Source of the DNA: an uncultured Bacilli bacterium
Lineage (GTDB): Bacteria > Bacillota_I > Bacilli_A > RF39 > UBA660
Assembly: GCA_934089255.1 (NCBI GenBank)
Contig: CAKOJI010000001.1
Coordinates: 1 to 64,000 of the forward strand
Direction of reading: 5' to 3'
Length of the DNA: 64,000 nucleotides
Under the pieces are notes generated by a model. It searched no databases. It was not told the origin of the DNA and saw only the letters and a program-made list of their open reading frames with translations. A program made the translations under genes and the position numbers. Shown here one piece after another: positions 33,559-43,658 of the stretch; within the stretch, counting starts at the first letter, position 1, and the number at the start of each line of letters is the position of its first letter.

Positions 33559-34425
33559 CTAATTTCTAGGAAAATATTCCATATAATCACTTTTTAACTT
33601 TTGATTAGATAAATGAGTATATATTTGAGTAGTACTTATACTTTCATGGCCTAAAAATTCTTGTATAATTCTTAAATCTGCACCATTTTCTAACATATGA
33701 GTTGCAATACTATGTCTTAATGTATGAGGAGAAACATCTTTTTTTATATTAGCTTCTAACGTCCTTTTTTTTAACATTTTAAAAACGCCTTGCCTAGTCA
33801 TTTTTTTACCATGATTATTTAAATAGACATAATTATTTTGTTCTTTTTTAACTAAACAATGTCTATAATCTTTTACATATATTTTTAAGTATTTAATTGC
33901 AGTATCGTTAATAGGGACAATTCTTTCTTTACTACCCTTCCCCATTATTCTAACAATACAATCGTTTAAATCAATATTTTTAAATTCTAAATTTACAAGT
34001 TCACTTATTCTTAATCCTGTTGCATATAATAGTTCTAATAATGATTTATTTCTAGCGCTGAATGCATCTTTAATTTCAATATTTAATAATTTATCTATTT
34101 CATCTATAGTTAGATAAGTGGGTAAATGTTTTTTTAACTTAGGACTATCAATTAATAATATAGGATTTTCTTTTAACATTCCAATTTTTATATAATAATT
34201 ATAAAATGTTTTAAAACTACTTAGGTAATTGCTAATACTACTTGATTCTAAATTTAAACTAGAAATAAAATGCTCTATATCTTTGCTACTTAATTTTAAT
34301 AAATCTTTATTTATATTATTTGATAAAATACTTAAATTATTTTGATAAGTATTAATAGTATTTTTAGAATAATTTAAATCCATTTCTAAATATAATAAAA
34401 AATCATTTATATAATTGTCATTCAT
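33559..34425 (-). CDS. Tyrosine recombinase XerC/XerD
   Basis: 288 aa, the size of chromosome-dimer-resolving Xer recombinases. N-terminal SAM-like domain (1-85), catalytic domain with R139 (GLRISEL), H234-x-x-R237 (HTLRHS), H260 (LGHES) and Y269 (QIYTHL). It probably resolves chromosome dimers at dif with a partner. A decayed fragment of a similar C-terminus lies at 63286-63395. I cannot tell XerC from XerD by eye; the SIATHMLENGADLRIIQEFL segment is XerD-like. Confidence 0.92.
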   Translation of the reverse strand: MNDNYINDFLLYLEMDLNYSKNTINTYQNNLSILSNNINKDLLKLSSKDIEHFISSLNLESSSISNYLSSFKTFYNYYIKIGMLKENPILLIDSPKLKKHLPTYLTIDEIDKLLNIEIKDAFSARNKSLLELLYATGLRISELVNLEFKNIDLNDCIVRIMGKGSKERIVPINDTAIKYLKIYVKDYRHCLVKKEQNNYVYLNNHGKKMTRQGVFKMLKKRTLEANIKKDVSPHTLRHSIATHMLENGADLRIIQEFLGHESISTTQIYTHLSNQKLKSDYMEYFPRN

Positions 34426-34657
34426 AGTATCATCTTCTTTAACTTATTAAAATTATACCAAATGACTTTCTTTTAAACAAGATATTGGACAATATTATTA
34501 TTCAAACAAAAAAATATAAAACAATCATCATTAAAGATTTAAATACCTGTGAATTACTTTTATTATACATAGAAGTCTGATAATTTTACATAAACATAAA
34601 TAAATGAATGACTTTTAATAATAAAATTGATAAAATAAATATAGAAAGTGTGATTAT

Positions 34658-35857
34658 ATGGAATTACTTGCTAATAAAATAAGGCCTACTAAATTAGATG
34701 AAGTTATTGGACAAACTCATTTAGTTGGAGAAAATAAAATATTATATAATTTAATAAAAAATAAACGTATTTATTCTATGATACTTTATGGTAAACCTGG
34801 CATAGGTAAGACTACTATTGCAAACGTTATTGTAAATGAAATTAATAAACCGTATAGATTTTTAAATGCAACAACTAGTAAAATAAATGATTTTAATATA
34901 ATAATAGAAGAAGCTAAAATGAATGGTGAAATGATAGTAATAATAGATGAAATACATCGTATGAATAAAGATAAACAAGATATATTATTACCTTACTTAG
35001 AAAACGGTTTAATTATTCTTATAGGACTTACTACGTCAAATCCGTATCATAAAATAAATCCTGCTATAAGAAGCAGATGTCAAATATTTGAACTTAAGGA
35101 ATTAACTAGTGAAGATATTGTTAAAGGATTAACTAGAGCTTGTACATTCTTACCAGATATTAAAATAGATGACGAATCTTTAAGAATAATTGCAAATACT
35201 AGTAGTGGCGATTTTAGATCTGCTATTAATTTACTTGAAGTTGCTTACTACTCTACTAATGATAAAATCGTAACAATAGATATATTGAAATCTATAAATA
35301 GAAAAACGGTACTTTTTGCTGATAAGAACGAAGATGGTCACTATGATTTATTGAGTGCATTTCAAAAAAGTATAAGAGGTAGTGATCCTGATGCTGCAGT
35401 TTATTACCTAGGGAGATTAATTGAAATTGGGGATTTAGATAGTATTTATAGAAGAATGAGCGTAATAGCATATGAAGATATAGGACTTGCAAACCCTTCA
35501 GTTGGACCAAAAGTTATGGCTGCAATTCATGCAAGTGAACTTGTTGGACTTCCAGAAGCTAGAATTCCCCTTTCAGTAATTGTTATTGAACTTGCATTAT
35601 CACCTAAAAGTAATAGTGCTATTTCTGCTATTGATATGGCATTAAATGATATTAGAAAAGGAAATACCGGTAATGTACCAAATCATATAAAAACAAATTC
35701 AAAAGATTATAAATATCCCCATATATATCCAAAATATTGGGTTAAACAACAATACTTACCAGATAACATAAAAAATAGAAAATATTATAATCAAAAAATA
35801 AATAATTATGAAAATAATTTAAATAAAATTAATAAAGAAATGAGGAATGAAAATTGA
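34658..35857 (+). CDS. rarA: Replication-associated recombination protein RarA (MgsA)
   Basis: AAA+ ATPase acting at stalled replication forks. 399 aa with Walker A GKPGIGKTT (about 45-53), Walker B VIIDEIHRM, and the family-specific C-terminal tetramer domain (SDPDAAVYYLGRLIEIGD...YEDIGLANP). The GTGTGATT region upstream gives the ribosome site. It overlaps gpsA by 4 bp. Confidence 0.96.
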   Translation: MELLANKIRPTKLDEVIGQTHLVGENKILYNLIKNKRIYSMILYGKPGIGKTTIANVIVNEINKPYRFLNATTSKINDFNIIIEEAKMNGEMIVIIDEIHRMNKDKQDILLPYLENGLIILIGLTTSNPYHKINPAIRSRCQIFELKELTSEDIVKGLTRACTFLPDIKIDDESLRIIANTSSGDFRSAINLLEVAYYSTNDKIVTIDILKSINRKTVLFADKNEDGHYDLLSAFQKSIRGSDPDAAVYYLGRLIEIGDLDSIYRRMSVIAYEDIGLANPSVGPKVMAAIHASELVGLPEARIPLSVIVIELALSPKSNSAISAIDMALNDIRKGNTGNVPNHIKTNSKDYKYPHIYPKYWVKQQYLPDNIKNRKYYNQKINNYENNLNKINKEMRNEN

Positions 35858-36831
35858 AAACTATAGGAATTATAGGAACAGGGGCATATGGTTTAGGAAT
35901 TTCTTTATCACTACTAAAAAAATGTGATAATATACATATGTGGGTAGAAAGTAAAGAAAGATGCGAATTTTTAAATAATAATAAAAAAAGTGCTAATATA
36001 CTACCAAATATAGAAATACCAGATAATATTGATTTTAGTACTGATTATGAGTATATTTTAAAAAGTTCAAACATTATATTCATAGCAGTTAGTGCAAAAT
36101 TTATAGATCCAGTAACTAAAGAAATTGCAAAATACAATATTAAAAATAAACACTTCTGTATACTAAGTAAAGGTATTGAACAAAATAGTTGTGCCTTTGT
36201 AACTGATGTATTTAAAAGAAATATAAAAACTAAAAATGTTTCTGTGATATCTGGTCCATCTTTTGCAATAGATGTTGCTAATAATATGCCAATAGGACTT
36301 TCTTTAGCTAGTAAAAATAATAAAACAATGTCAATTATTAAAAGAGTATTATCAAATGATAGAATTAAACTTAGAACTACAACTGATGTAATTGGTGTGG
36401 AACTTTGTGGTAGCATTAAAAATGTTATTGCAATAGCAAGTGGTATTTTAGAAGGATTAGGTTATACTGAATCAACAAGAAGTTTCTTAATTACAGAATC
36501 TTTACACGATATTAAATCTTTAATATATGGATTAGGTGGTAATAAAAAAACTATACTTTCTTTTGCAGGAGTTGGAGATTTATTATTAACAGCAACTAGT
36601 ACTAAATCAAGAAACTATTCTTATGGAATATTAGTTGGAAAAAAAGAATTTGATAAAGCTAAAAAATACTTAGAAACTAATACTGTTGAAGGTTATTATA
36701 CACTACATTCAATATATCAATTAATTAAGAAAAAGAAAATAGATATGCCTATTATTAATTTAATATATGATATAATAATAAATAATAAAGAACCAGAAAA
36801 ATTAGCAGAATTTTTAATAAAAAAAGACTAG
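35854..36831 (+). CDS. gpsA: Glycerol-3-phosphate dehydrogenase [NAD(P)+]
   Basis: Reduces dihydroxyacetone phosphate to sn-glycerol-3-phosphate for phospholipid synthesis. 325 aa; Rossmann motif GTGAYGLGISLSLL at the N-terminus, SKGIE and SGPSFA motifs, catalytic Lys in CGSIKNVIAIASGI. It starts with TTG 35854, supported by a TGAGGAATG site, and overlaps the rarA stop, so it is translationally coupled. Confidence 0.96.
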   Translation: MKTIGIIGTGAYGLGISLSLLKKCDNIHMWVESKERCEFLNNNKKSANILPNIEIPDNIDFSTDYEYILKSSNIIFIAVSAKFIDPVTKEIAKYNIKNKHFCILSKGIEQNSCAFVTDVFKRNIKTKNVSVISGPSFAIDVANNMPIGLSLASKNNKTMSIIKRVLSNDRIKLRTTTDVIGVELCGSIKNVIAIASGILEGLGYTESTRSFLITESLHDIKSLIYGLGGNKKTILSFAGVGDLLLTATSTKSRNYSYGILVGKKEFDKAKKYLETNTVEGYYTLHSIYQLIKKKKIDMPIINLIYDIIINNKEPEKLAEFLIKKD

Positions 36832-36860
36832 AAACGTAAAAATTTCTAGTTTTTTCTTTT
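36827..36860. terminator. Bidirectional terminator between gpsA and the M16 gene
   Basis: ACTAGAAA/TTTCTAGT stem with T run on the + strand and A run on the other side, between two converging genes. Confidence 0.8.
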
Positions 36861-38090
36861 TAACATACTAATATTATAATTACTAAAATCAAAATTTAAT
36901 ATCATATTTTTATATTTATTAAAGTCTATTTTTTCTGTATCATTTATAGTATCTATTCCTTCATAATTATATGTTACTATATTTTCTATTAAAGGATCTA
37001 TAGTTCTATAAATATCATCACTTCTAACAACTAAATCTATAATATAATTTTTTTTACAAAGATTAAAAAAATCTTCATCAAATACAAACTTTTTATTCTT
37101 AAAATAATCTATTATAATACTATTAAATTCATTCATTCTTTTTGTATTTGCTTCTACTCTAATAACTAAATAATCTTCTATTTCATTACTAGAATAATAA
37201 GTATTACCAATTATAATATCGTTATCAACTAAATAATTATTTAAATTACTAGTAACACCAAAATTGTTTTTTAAAAAATAATATAAATAGTTATCCAACA
37301 TAATTTTTTCATATGGTTTCATATTATGTGTATCTATTTTAAAAGATATAATACTTTTTTCTAAAGTAACGTCTTCATATACTGTACATTTTCTTTTATT
37401 AACTTTACTTTTAAAAATACTTTTATTTATTTTAATTGGATATTTTGTAAATTTAATATCAGAATATATATTTTTTATAGTATTTATTACTTCTTCTTTA
37501 TCAAATCTTCCACCTATTACAATAATTTCATTTTCAGGTCTATAAAATGTATTAAATGCAGTAACTAAATCAAATTCATTAATACTTTCTATATCTTCTA
37601 AATCACCTAATATACTTTTAAAACCTTTATTATTTAATACACTACTTAAACTAGTATTATATATATTACTACTATTTTTGTTATCTAAACTTCTTCTTTT
37701 TTCTTCTAATATAGGACCTTTAATTTTATTAATTACATTTTTATTTATTATTGGACTATGTATACCTTTTAACAATAAAGATAAATATTTTGTCACATCA
37801 TATACAGTATCTATATAAAATTGTGTCCTATCTATAGAAGTAAAACCGTTACTTCCTACTCCATTAGCACTAAAAATACTCATAATATCTCCACACTCAT
37901 TACTTTCTAAAACTAAATGTTCTAAGAAGTGTGCAGTACCACTTTTAATATTATGTTTTTTATTATTATAAATTATTTTATTATTTATTCCACCAAATTT
38001 TACAATTAAATTGATGTATGCAGTATGTTTATTTGGATCATTTATTAAATATATTTTTAAACCATTTTCTAATTCTATTTTTTCTAGCAT
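36846..38090 (-). CDS. M16-family zinc peptidase (YmfH-like, active subunit)
   Basis: 414 aa from MLEKIELENG (ATG 38090), behind AAAGGGG. It has the inverse zinc-binding motif HFLEH at H54-H58 (GTAHFLEHLVLE) and the distal Glu in KGPILEEKRR. It overlaps the end of the upstream M16 homologue by one base, like the ymfF-ymfH pair of Bacillus. Likely a cytosolic oligopeptidase or peptide-processing enzyme; in some operons such pairs process peptides. Substrate unknown. Confidence 0.9.
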   Translation of the reverse strand: MLEKIELENGLKIYLINDPNKHTAYINLIVKFGGINNKIIYNNKKHNIKSGTAHFLEHLVLESNECGDIMSIFSANGVGSNGFTSIDRTQFYIDTVYDVTKYLSLLLKGIHSPIINKNVINKIKGPILEEKRRSLDNKNSSNIYNTSLSSVLNNKGFKSILGDLEDIESINEFDLVTAFNTFYRPENEIIVIGGRFDKEEVINTIKNIYSDIKFTKYPIKINKSIFKSKVNKRKCTVYEDVTLEKSIISFKIDTHNMKPYEKIMLDNYLYYFLKNNFGVTSNLNNYLVDNDIIIGNTYYSSNEIEDYLVIRVEANTKRMNEFNSIIIDYFKNKKFVFDEDFFNLCKKNYIIDLVVRSDDIYRTIDPLIENIVTYNYEGIDTINDTEKIDFNKYKNMILNFDFSNYNISMLKRKN

Positions 38091-39307
38091 TATAAATCCC
38101 CCTTTAATACATACTGACATACTATATTTAATCTAGTAGCAAAATCTTTTAATTCATCTAAACTAATATGTTTGATTATATCTATTTCATCACTTGTTTT
38201 TATATCAGTTTTAAAATACTCGTTTACTACATCATTTGATGTTATATAAAAATTATCAAGTTCTCTTTCTTTTTCTAGTTCTAATTTAGTAACTATATTA
38301 TTTATATTTTCTTTATATTTATCTATATTATTTAAATCATTTATTAATTCTTTAATCATAAGTAAACATAAATCTATATTTCTTTTTTCTGTACTTGCTT
38401 TTATAAATAATAATCCATTTTTTAACATAGAGTGAGAACTAGCAGTATAAACTAAATTACTTTTTTTTCTTAAAATACTTAATAAAAGTCCACTACTACC
38501 TGATGAAAGAAGTAGATTAATTATATATAATTTATAAAAATCTTTTTCTTTATAATCTTTAACATTACAAACTACATATATTATACTTTGATAATATTTA
38601 GAAATATCTTTTTTTTCTATAAAATCGTTATTTATATAAAATTTATTATATTTTTGTATTATTTTATATGGTTTTAAATTTAAATCACTAATATAATCAC
38701 TTATAATATTTGCACACTCTTTTATGTCAATATTACCATTTATAAATATTTTAGGCATTATATTTTTTATAAATTTATTATAAGAATTAATAACATCTAA
38801 TTTGTTTAATCTTTGTATATTTTCTATATCTTTATATTTAATTTTATTAAATAAACATTCATCATCTAATATGTCTAATACTTCTTTTTCAGCAATAAAA
38901 TCTATGTTTTTATAATTATTTAGAAGCACTTCTATATATAATTTCTTTTCTTTATTAAATAAAATATCATCATTTAAATTAATATTATATATAGTATCTA
39001 ATAAAAATAATATTTGTTTTTTTAAATTAGAATCATCTATTATATTATTATTAGGTATTAAAAGAGAAAAATTAATAAAATATACATCATTTATACTTTG
39101 TAAAGAACATTTATAATTTATTATGTATCTATTTAGTTTTTCTTTTTGAAATATACTTTCTTCTTTATATAAACTATTTGTTTTATTTAATAATTTAGAT
39201 AGTATTGTTATAGACATTAACTCTTGTTTATCACATTTAAATTGGTATATAAAATTAATTAATGTTGTATGAAATTTTTCGTTTTTTACATATTTTATAT
39301 CTTGCAT
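38090..39307 (-). CDS. M16-family homologue lacking the zinc motif (YmfF-like)
   Basis: 405 aa. The overall pattern follows the M16 fold (two repeated domains; SSGSSGLLLSILRKKSNLVYTASS is the typical C-terminal domain), but the HxxEH zinc motif is absent, so it is probably the non-catalytic partner of the downstream M16 gene. It is the first gene of the pair. A hairpin (AAAGCCAA/TTGGCTTT, 39350-39376) lies upstream and marks the end of the neighbouring transcript. Confidence 0.85.
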   Translation of the reverse strand: MQDIKYVKNEKFHTTLINFIYQFKCDKQELMSITILSKLLNKTNSLYKEESIFQKEKLNRYIINYKCSLQSINDVYFINFSLLIPNNNIIDDSNLKKQILFLLDTIYNINLNDDILFNKEKKLYIEVLLNNYKNIDFIAEKEVLDILDDECLFNKIKYKDIENIQRLNKLDVINSYNKFIKNIMPKIFINGNIDIKECANIISDYISDLNLKPYKIIQKYNKFYINNDFIEKKDISKYYQSIIYVVCNVKDYKEKDFYKLYIINLLLSSGSSGLLLSILRKKSNLVYTASSHSMLKNGLLFIKASTEKRNIDLCLLMIKELINDLNNIDKYKENINNIVTKLELEKERELDNFYITSNDVVNEYFKTDIKTSDEIDIIKHISLDELKDFATRLNIVCQYVLKGDL

Positions 39308-39508
39308 ATCTTAACTCCTATAAATATTATACTATATTTTTATAAAAGTAAAAAGCCAAACAAGTTGGCTTTTGGTTAATAGTTTATATAATTTACTAGA
39401 AAACAGTTTAATTTGTTAATTTTTTATTAATTATTATCTATCTCCTTTCCTATTTTAAATTATAATTATTAAATATGAAAGAACAATGAATTAATTAAGA
39501 ATATTTTA

Positions 39509-40909
39509 TTAAATTTTATTTTTAGTTTTAGTAAAATAAATAAGACAAAGAGTTACATAAACAATAATTCCAGTAAGTATTTCCACTATAGTTTTATATA
39601 TTAAGGACATGTTAATAGTAGCAACTAAACTAACTATAGAATACATAATAATACCAAATATAATATATATTATTAGATTTTTAATAATGTTATGTAAATT
39701 TAAATTGTTTTTAATTTTTAATATTTGATATATTAAAACGAATAGTTCAGTAAGTACAGTACTAATAACTGCTCCCATAGCATTATATTTACTTATCAAT
39801 ATATAATTTAATATAATATTTAAAATTGTTCCATATATAACTGAGTTTGTATAAATTTTATCTTTCTCTTTAGGTATTAAATATAATAATTTAAGTGAAT
39901 TAGAAAAAGATACAAATAATAATGATACAGCTAAACCAATTGTAAGATTAATAGAACTTTTATATGAACTTCCAAAAAATAATGGTACAAATTCTTTAGA
40001 AATACTAATTATTCCAAACGATATTGCAGTTGCTAAACATAATATATAATTAATAGAATTATTGAATAATTTTTTTGAATCATCATCTTTTTTTCTTGAA
40101 ATAAGATTAGACATTTTAGGACTAATTACAGTTAAAACGGCAGATACTAAACCAAGCGTTATTGTAATTAGTTTTGATGCACACTCGTAATAACCCACTT
40201 CTGTTTTATTAACTAGTATTCCTATCATTACTTTGTCAGTTTGTTGATATATTGTTGTAGCGAGTGCTGGTATAAATAATAACAGACACGGTTTTAAATT
40301 ATTTTTAACACTTGTTTTAGAAATATTATTAAATTTAATATATTTTATGGAAAAAATAAACAGTATTATATTAAATATTAGATCACTTGAACACTTTAAT
40401 AATGAATATAATATCAATGAATTTTCATTTTTTACAAACACAAAAATCAATATTGTAATTAATGTTTTTATTATAAGTTGAGTAAAAATAACTGGTTTAA
40501 ATTTTTCTTGACCAAAATAAAACCAATTTATATTAAATAAAGATGTTAATATATTCATAATCATTATAATTGATATAATTTTATTTTTACTTATTAATAT
40601 AAATATTAAATATAATAATAAAGATATTATTGATGCGATAAATTGTAAAACATAAATATTAGTAAATACTTTTTTTAGAGTTTTGTCATTTTCTTTTACC
40701 TGTGCTATAGCACGATTACCATATATATTAATACCAAGCATTGCTAAATAAGAAAAATATATAGAAATTGAGTAATAAAAAGAATATATTCCAAGTGACT
40801 TTACACCTAATACTCTAGAAATATAGGGTGTAAGTATTAATGGAAAAATAAATAATATAATTTGATGTAGAATTTTATAGGTTATATTCTTTGTTAAAGT
40901 TTTATACAT
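39509..40909 (-). CDS. Polysaccharide flippase (Wzx/MATE-type)
   Basis: 466 aa with about 12-14 transmembrane helices, first of them ILHQIILFIFPLILTPYISRVLG, the usual start of Wzx-type transporters that flip lipid-linked sugars across the membrane. Lys-rich C-terminus in the cytoplasm. No glycosyltransferases remain next to it, only a decayed gene fragment upstream (41036-41190), so a larger polysaccharide cluster may have shrunk here. Substrate unknown. Confidence 0.88.
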   Translation of the reverse strand: MYKTLTKNITYKILHQIILFIFPLILTPYISRVLGVKSLGIYSFYYSISIYFSYLAMLGINIYGNRAIAQVKENDKTLKKVFTNIYVLQFIASIISLLLYLIFILISKNKIISIIMIMNILTSLFNINWFYFGQEKFKPVIFTQLIIKTLITILIFVFVKNENSLILYSLLKCSSDLIFNIILFIFSIKYIKFNNISKTSVKNNLKPCLLLFIPALATTIYQQTDKVMIGILVNKTEVGYYECASKLITITLGLVSAVLTVISPKMSNLISRKKDDDSKKLFNNSINYILCLATAISFGIISISKEFVPLFFGSSYKSSINLTIGLAVSLLFVSFSNSLKLLYLIPKEKDKIYTNSVIYGTILNIILNYILISKYNAMGAVISTVLTELFVLIYQILKIKNNLNLHNIIKNLIIYIIFGIIMYSIVSLVATINMSLIYKTIVEILTGIIVYVTLCLIYFTKTKNKI

Positions 40910-41313
40910 TTATCTCACCATACATAATTATAACATATGAAACACTATTATTGTAATTTCTTCCAATAATATAACTTATTTTAATATTATCATACTTTAA
41001 CAAAAGTATATTCAGCATTAATAAGCAATTATAGGCTAAGTTTTTATATATATATTTTTATAATCTGAATAATCATAATTTGCCATTTTATCTCTACAAT
41101 TTAGATGAACTTGATCCAAATAATCTTTATCTATAGACGCAATATAATCTTATAATTCAACTAATAAATCCTTTATATCTTTTATCTTTCAACAGCAATA
41201 TCTAAAATTTTAATTCTTTTCTATCTAGGATTATTGTATCAAACAGGACTCAAAATGTCACTGTATTTATTTTGTAGATTTTAATAAAAAAAACTTAGAC
41301 TCATCTAAGCATT
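40910..41313. pseudogene. Gene-free region with a decayed - strand gene fragment (41036-41190)
   Basis: On the - strand, 41036-41190 reads DIKDLLVEL, a stop, then DYIASIDKDYLDQVHLNC and RDKMANYDYSDYKNIYIKT before a terminal TAG (41036-41038); upstream the frame is broken again. Such a readable stretch with an internal stop is a relic of a protein C-terminus, possibly from a polysaccharide gene. A dacA terminator (CTTAGA/TCTAAG, 41294-41309, A run on + strand) lies at the right end. The rest (40910-41035, 41190-41290) shows nothing. Confidence 0.6.
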
Positions 41314-42438
41314 TTACACATTACCACTAACTATATATTTAAAATTCTTTTTATATAAATCCCAGATATTAGCTTTTTCTATACTTTCTTTAACTGTTAT
41401 ATCGAAAGTACTAACTTTTTTCCCATCTTTATATAACTCTAATACTCCAACCTTATCTCCTACATATATAGGTGCTTTTATTTCATTAATTTTTAATTTA
41501 TGATCATATTTTCCTTCATCATTTACATCTACTAAATCTACTACATCGTTTATAAGTTTTAAATCTACATAATCTTTTTTACCATTATTTACTTTTACTT
41601 TACCTAATTTTATATCACGTTTAAATATAGTTTTTAATTTATAATTATTATATCCATAGTCTAATAGTTCTACAGTATCTTTACTTCGTATCTCACTAGT
41701 TTCTTCTCCCATTACAACGCTTATTAATCTCATATCATTTCTTTTAGCAGTTGCTGTTAGACAATATCCAGCTTTATCAGTAAAACCAGTTTTTAATCCA
41801 TCTAAGCCTTTATAATATCTTATAAGCTTATTTGTATTAACCATCCACACGCTTGATCCATCATTCTTTTTTAAATATTCTTCATATATACTAGAATAAT
41901 CTAAAATCTTTTGATGTTTTAAAAGTTCTCTAGCTATAACAGCCATATCGTTTGGACAACTATAATGATTATCACTATGTAATCCATGAACATTTTCAAA
42001 ATTAGTATTAACAAGTCCTAATTCTTTTACTTTTTTATTCATAAGTGATACAAACTTTTCTTCTGTACCCGCTATAAATTCTGCTAAAGCAACAGCTGAG
42101 TCATTAGCACTTGCAATACAAATACTTTTTATTAAATCATCAACAGTCATAACTTCTCCAACATTTAAATATACTTGGCTTCCACCCATTTTTGAAGCAT
42201 TTTCACTTACTGTTACTTTATCAGTTAATTTTATCTTACCATTATCAATACTTTCCATTATTAATAAAAGTGTCATCATTTTTGTCATACTAGCTGGATA
42301 CATATGTTCAAAAGAATTTTCTTCCATTAATATTTTACCAGTATTATATTCCATTAAAATACTTCCTTTTGCATTTGTTGCAAAAACATTTATACTAAGC
42401 ATAAAAAAACTTAATACCAGTACTACTATTTTTTTCAT
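41314..42438 (-). CDS. dacA: D-alanyl-D-alanine carboxypeptidase (DacA/PBP5-type)
   Basis: Removes the terminal D-Ala from peptidoglycan pentapeptides. 374 aa: signal peptide (about 1-20, ending VFA), SxxK motif S50-M-T-K53, SAN motif (IASANDSAV), KTG motif (GLKTGFTDKAG), and the C-terminal beta domain (about 265-374). It shows that the organism builds peptidoglycan. The C-terminal amphipathic anchor is not obvious. A terminator follows. Confidence 0.95.
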   Translation of the reverse strand: MKKIVVLVLSFFMLSINVFATNAKGSILMEYNTGKILMEENSFEHMYPASMTKMMTLLLIMESIDNGKIKLTDKVTVSENASKMGGSQVYLNVGEVMTVDDLIKSICIASANDSAVALAEFIAGTEEKFVSLMNKKVKELGLVNTNFENVHGLHSDNHYSCPNDMAVIARELLKHQKILDYSSIYEEYLKKNDGSSVWMVNTNKLIRYYKGLDGLKTGFTDKAGYCLTATAKRNDMRLISVVMGEETSEIRSKDTVELLDYGYNNYKLKTIFKRDIKLGKVKVNNGKKDYVDLKLINDVVDLVDVNDEGKYDHKLKINEIKAPIYVGDKVGVLELYKDGKKVSTFDITVKESIEKANIWDLYKKNFKYIVSGNV

Positions 42439-42484
42439 ATTTCACCTCTAATAAATTATATAAATTAAAAAAAATATTATGAAT

Positions 42485-43603
42485 TTATAATATTTTATTT
42501 TTTGTTTTATTATTTACATCTTTTACAAATATTGCATAAAATATACTTGCTAAAGGTAAACCAATCAACATACCTACTATACCAAATAAACTACCACCAA
42601 CTGTAACAGCAAGTAATGTCCATATAGGTGATAAACCAACAGATTTTCCAACTACCTTAGGATATATTAAATTACCTTCTATTTGTTGTATAACTACAAA
42701 GATTATAATAAATAATAATGCTTTTATAGGACTAACAGTCGCAATTAATATTGCACCAATAACCATTGCTATCAAAGCACCAAATATAGGTATTAAGGCA
42801 GTTATAGTTGTTAGTAAAGAAATTAATAAAGCATAAGGAAATCTAAATAAGCTTAATACTACAAAAAATATCAAACCTAATAATAATGCTTCTAAACATT
42901 GTCCACTTACAAACTTAGAAAAAGTAACATTACTTAATGATGCAATACTAAATATTTTCTCACATTTCTTTTTAGGTAAGTAAGCATTTAAAACTTTTCT
43001 TAAACCATTAATTAAATATTCTTTTTGACTTAACATATATATAGCAAAAACTAATGCAGTAAATATAGTAATTATACTACTAATAAAGTTAGTTATAATA
43101 TTAATAGATCCATTAACTAAATAATTTAACATATTCATTAATAGTTTATTTAAATTTGTACTATCATTAAATACATCTATTATTTTAGTTTGTATTTCAG
43201 GATAATTAGATAATATTTTCAAAAGATATTCTTCTATATTATTAATCATAATTGGTATATTTTTTATTAATGCTTCAATATTATTTACAAGTTCTGGAAC
43301 TAATTCTAATAATATAAAAACTATTACTAATATAAATAATACTAAAGTAATTGTTATTGATAATAACCTATTAGCTCTATCGTTTATTTTATTTTTTGTA
43401 AGTTTCTTTATAAATTTTTCTATTTTAACCATAAATATATTTAAAACAAAAGCTAAAACTATGCCTAATAGAAATGGTAGTAATGCTTTAAAAACTTTAC
43501 CTAATATTAAAGAAACAAATTTAAAATTAGAAATAATTAAATATGAAACTATTAATATTATTCCTAATACTATTATTTTATTTATATCATTTTTCTTATT
43601 CAT
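42485..43603 (-). CDS. AI-2E family transporter (YtvI/PerM-type permease)
   Basis: 372 aa from MNKKNDINKII (ATG 43603), behind GGGGTG. About eight helices with the family's long extracytoplasmic loop (about 70-150) and the conserved C-terminal GSLFGIVGMLIGLPLASIFYAI. The family is named after autoinducer-2 exporters, but many members transport other solutes or ions. It lies between dacA and galE, with a short gap to each. Substrate unknown. Confidence 0.88.
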   Translation of the reverse strand: MNKKNDINKIIVLGIILIVSYLIISNFKFVSLILGKVFKALLPFLLGIVLAFVLNIFMVKIEKFIKKLTKNKINDRANRLLSITITLVLFILVIVFILLELVPELVNNIEALIKNIPIMINNIEEYLLKILSNYPEIQTKIIDVFNDSTNLNKLLMNMLNYLVNGSINIITNFISSIITIFTALVFAIYMLSQKEYLINGLRKVLNAYLPKKKCEKIFSIASLSNVTFSKFVSGQCLEALLLGLIFFVVLSLFRFPYALLISLLTTITALIPIFGALIAMVIGAILIATVSPIKALLFIIIFVVIQQIEGNLIYPKVVGKSVGLSPIWTLLAVTVGGSLFGIVGMLIGLPLASIFYAIFVKDVNNKTKNKIL

Positions 43604-43658
43604 ATAGTACACCCCATAAAAATTATAACACATAAAAAAAATAAGTTAAATATTTAAG

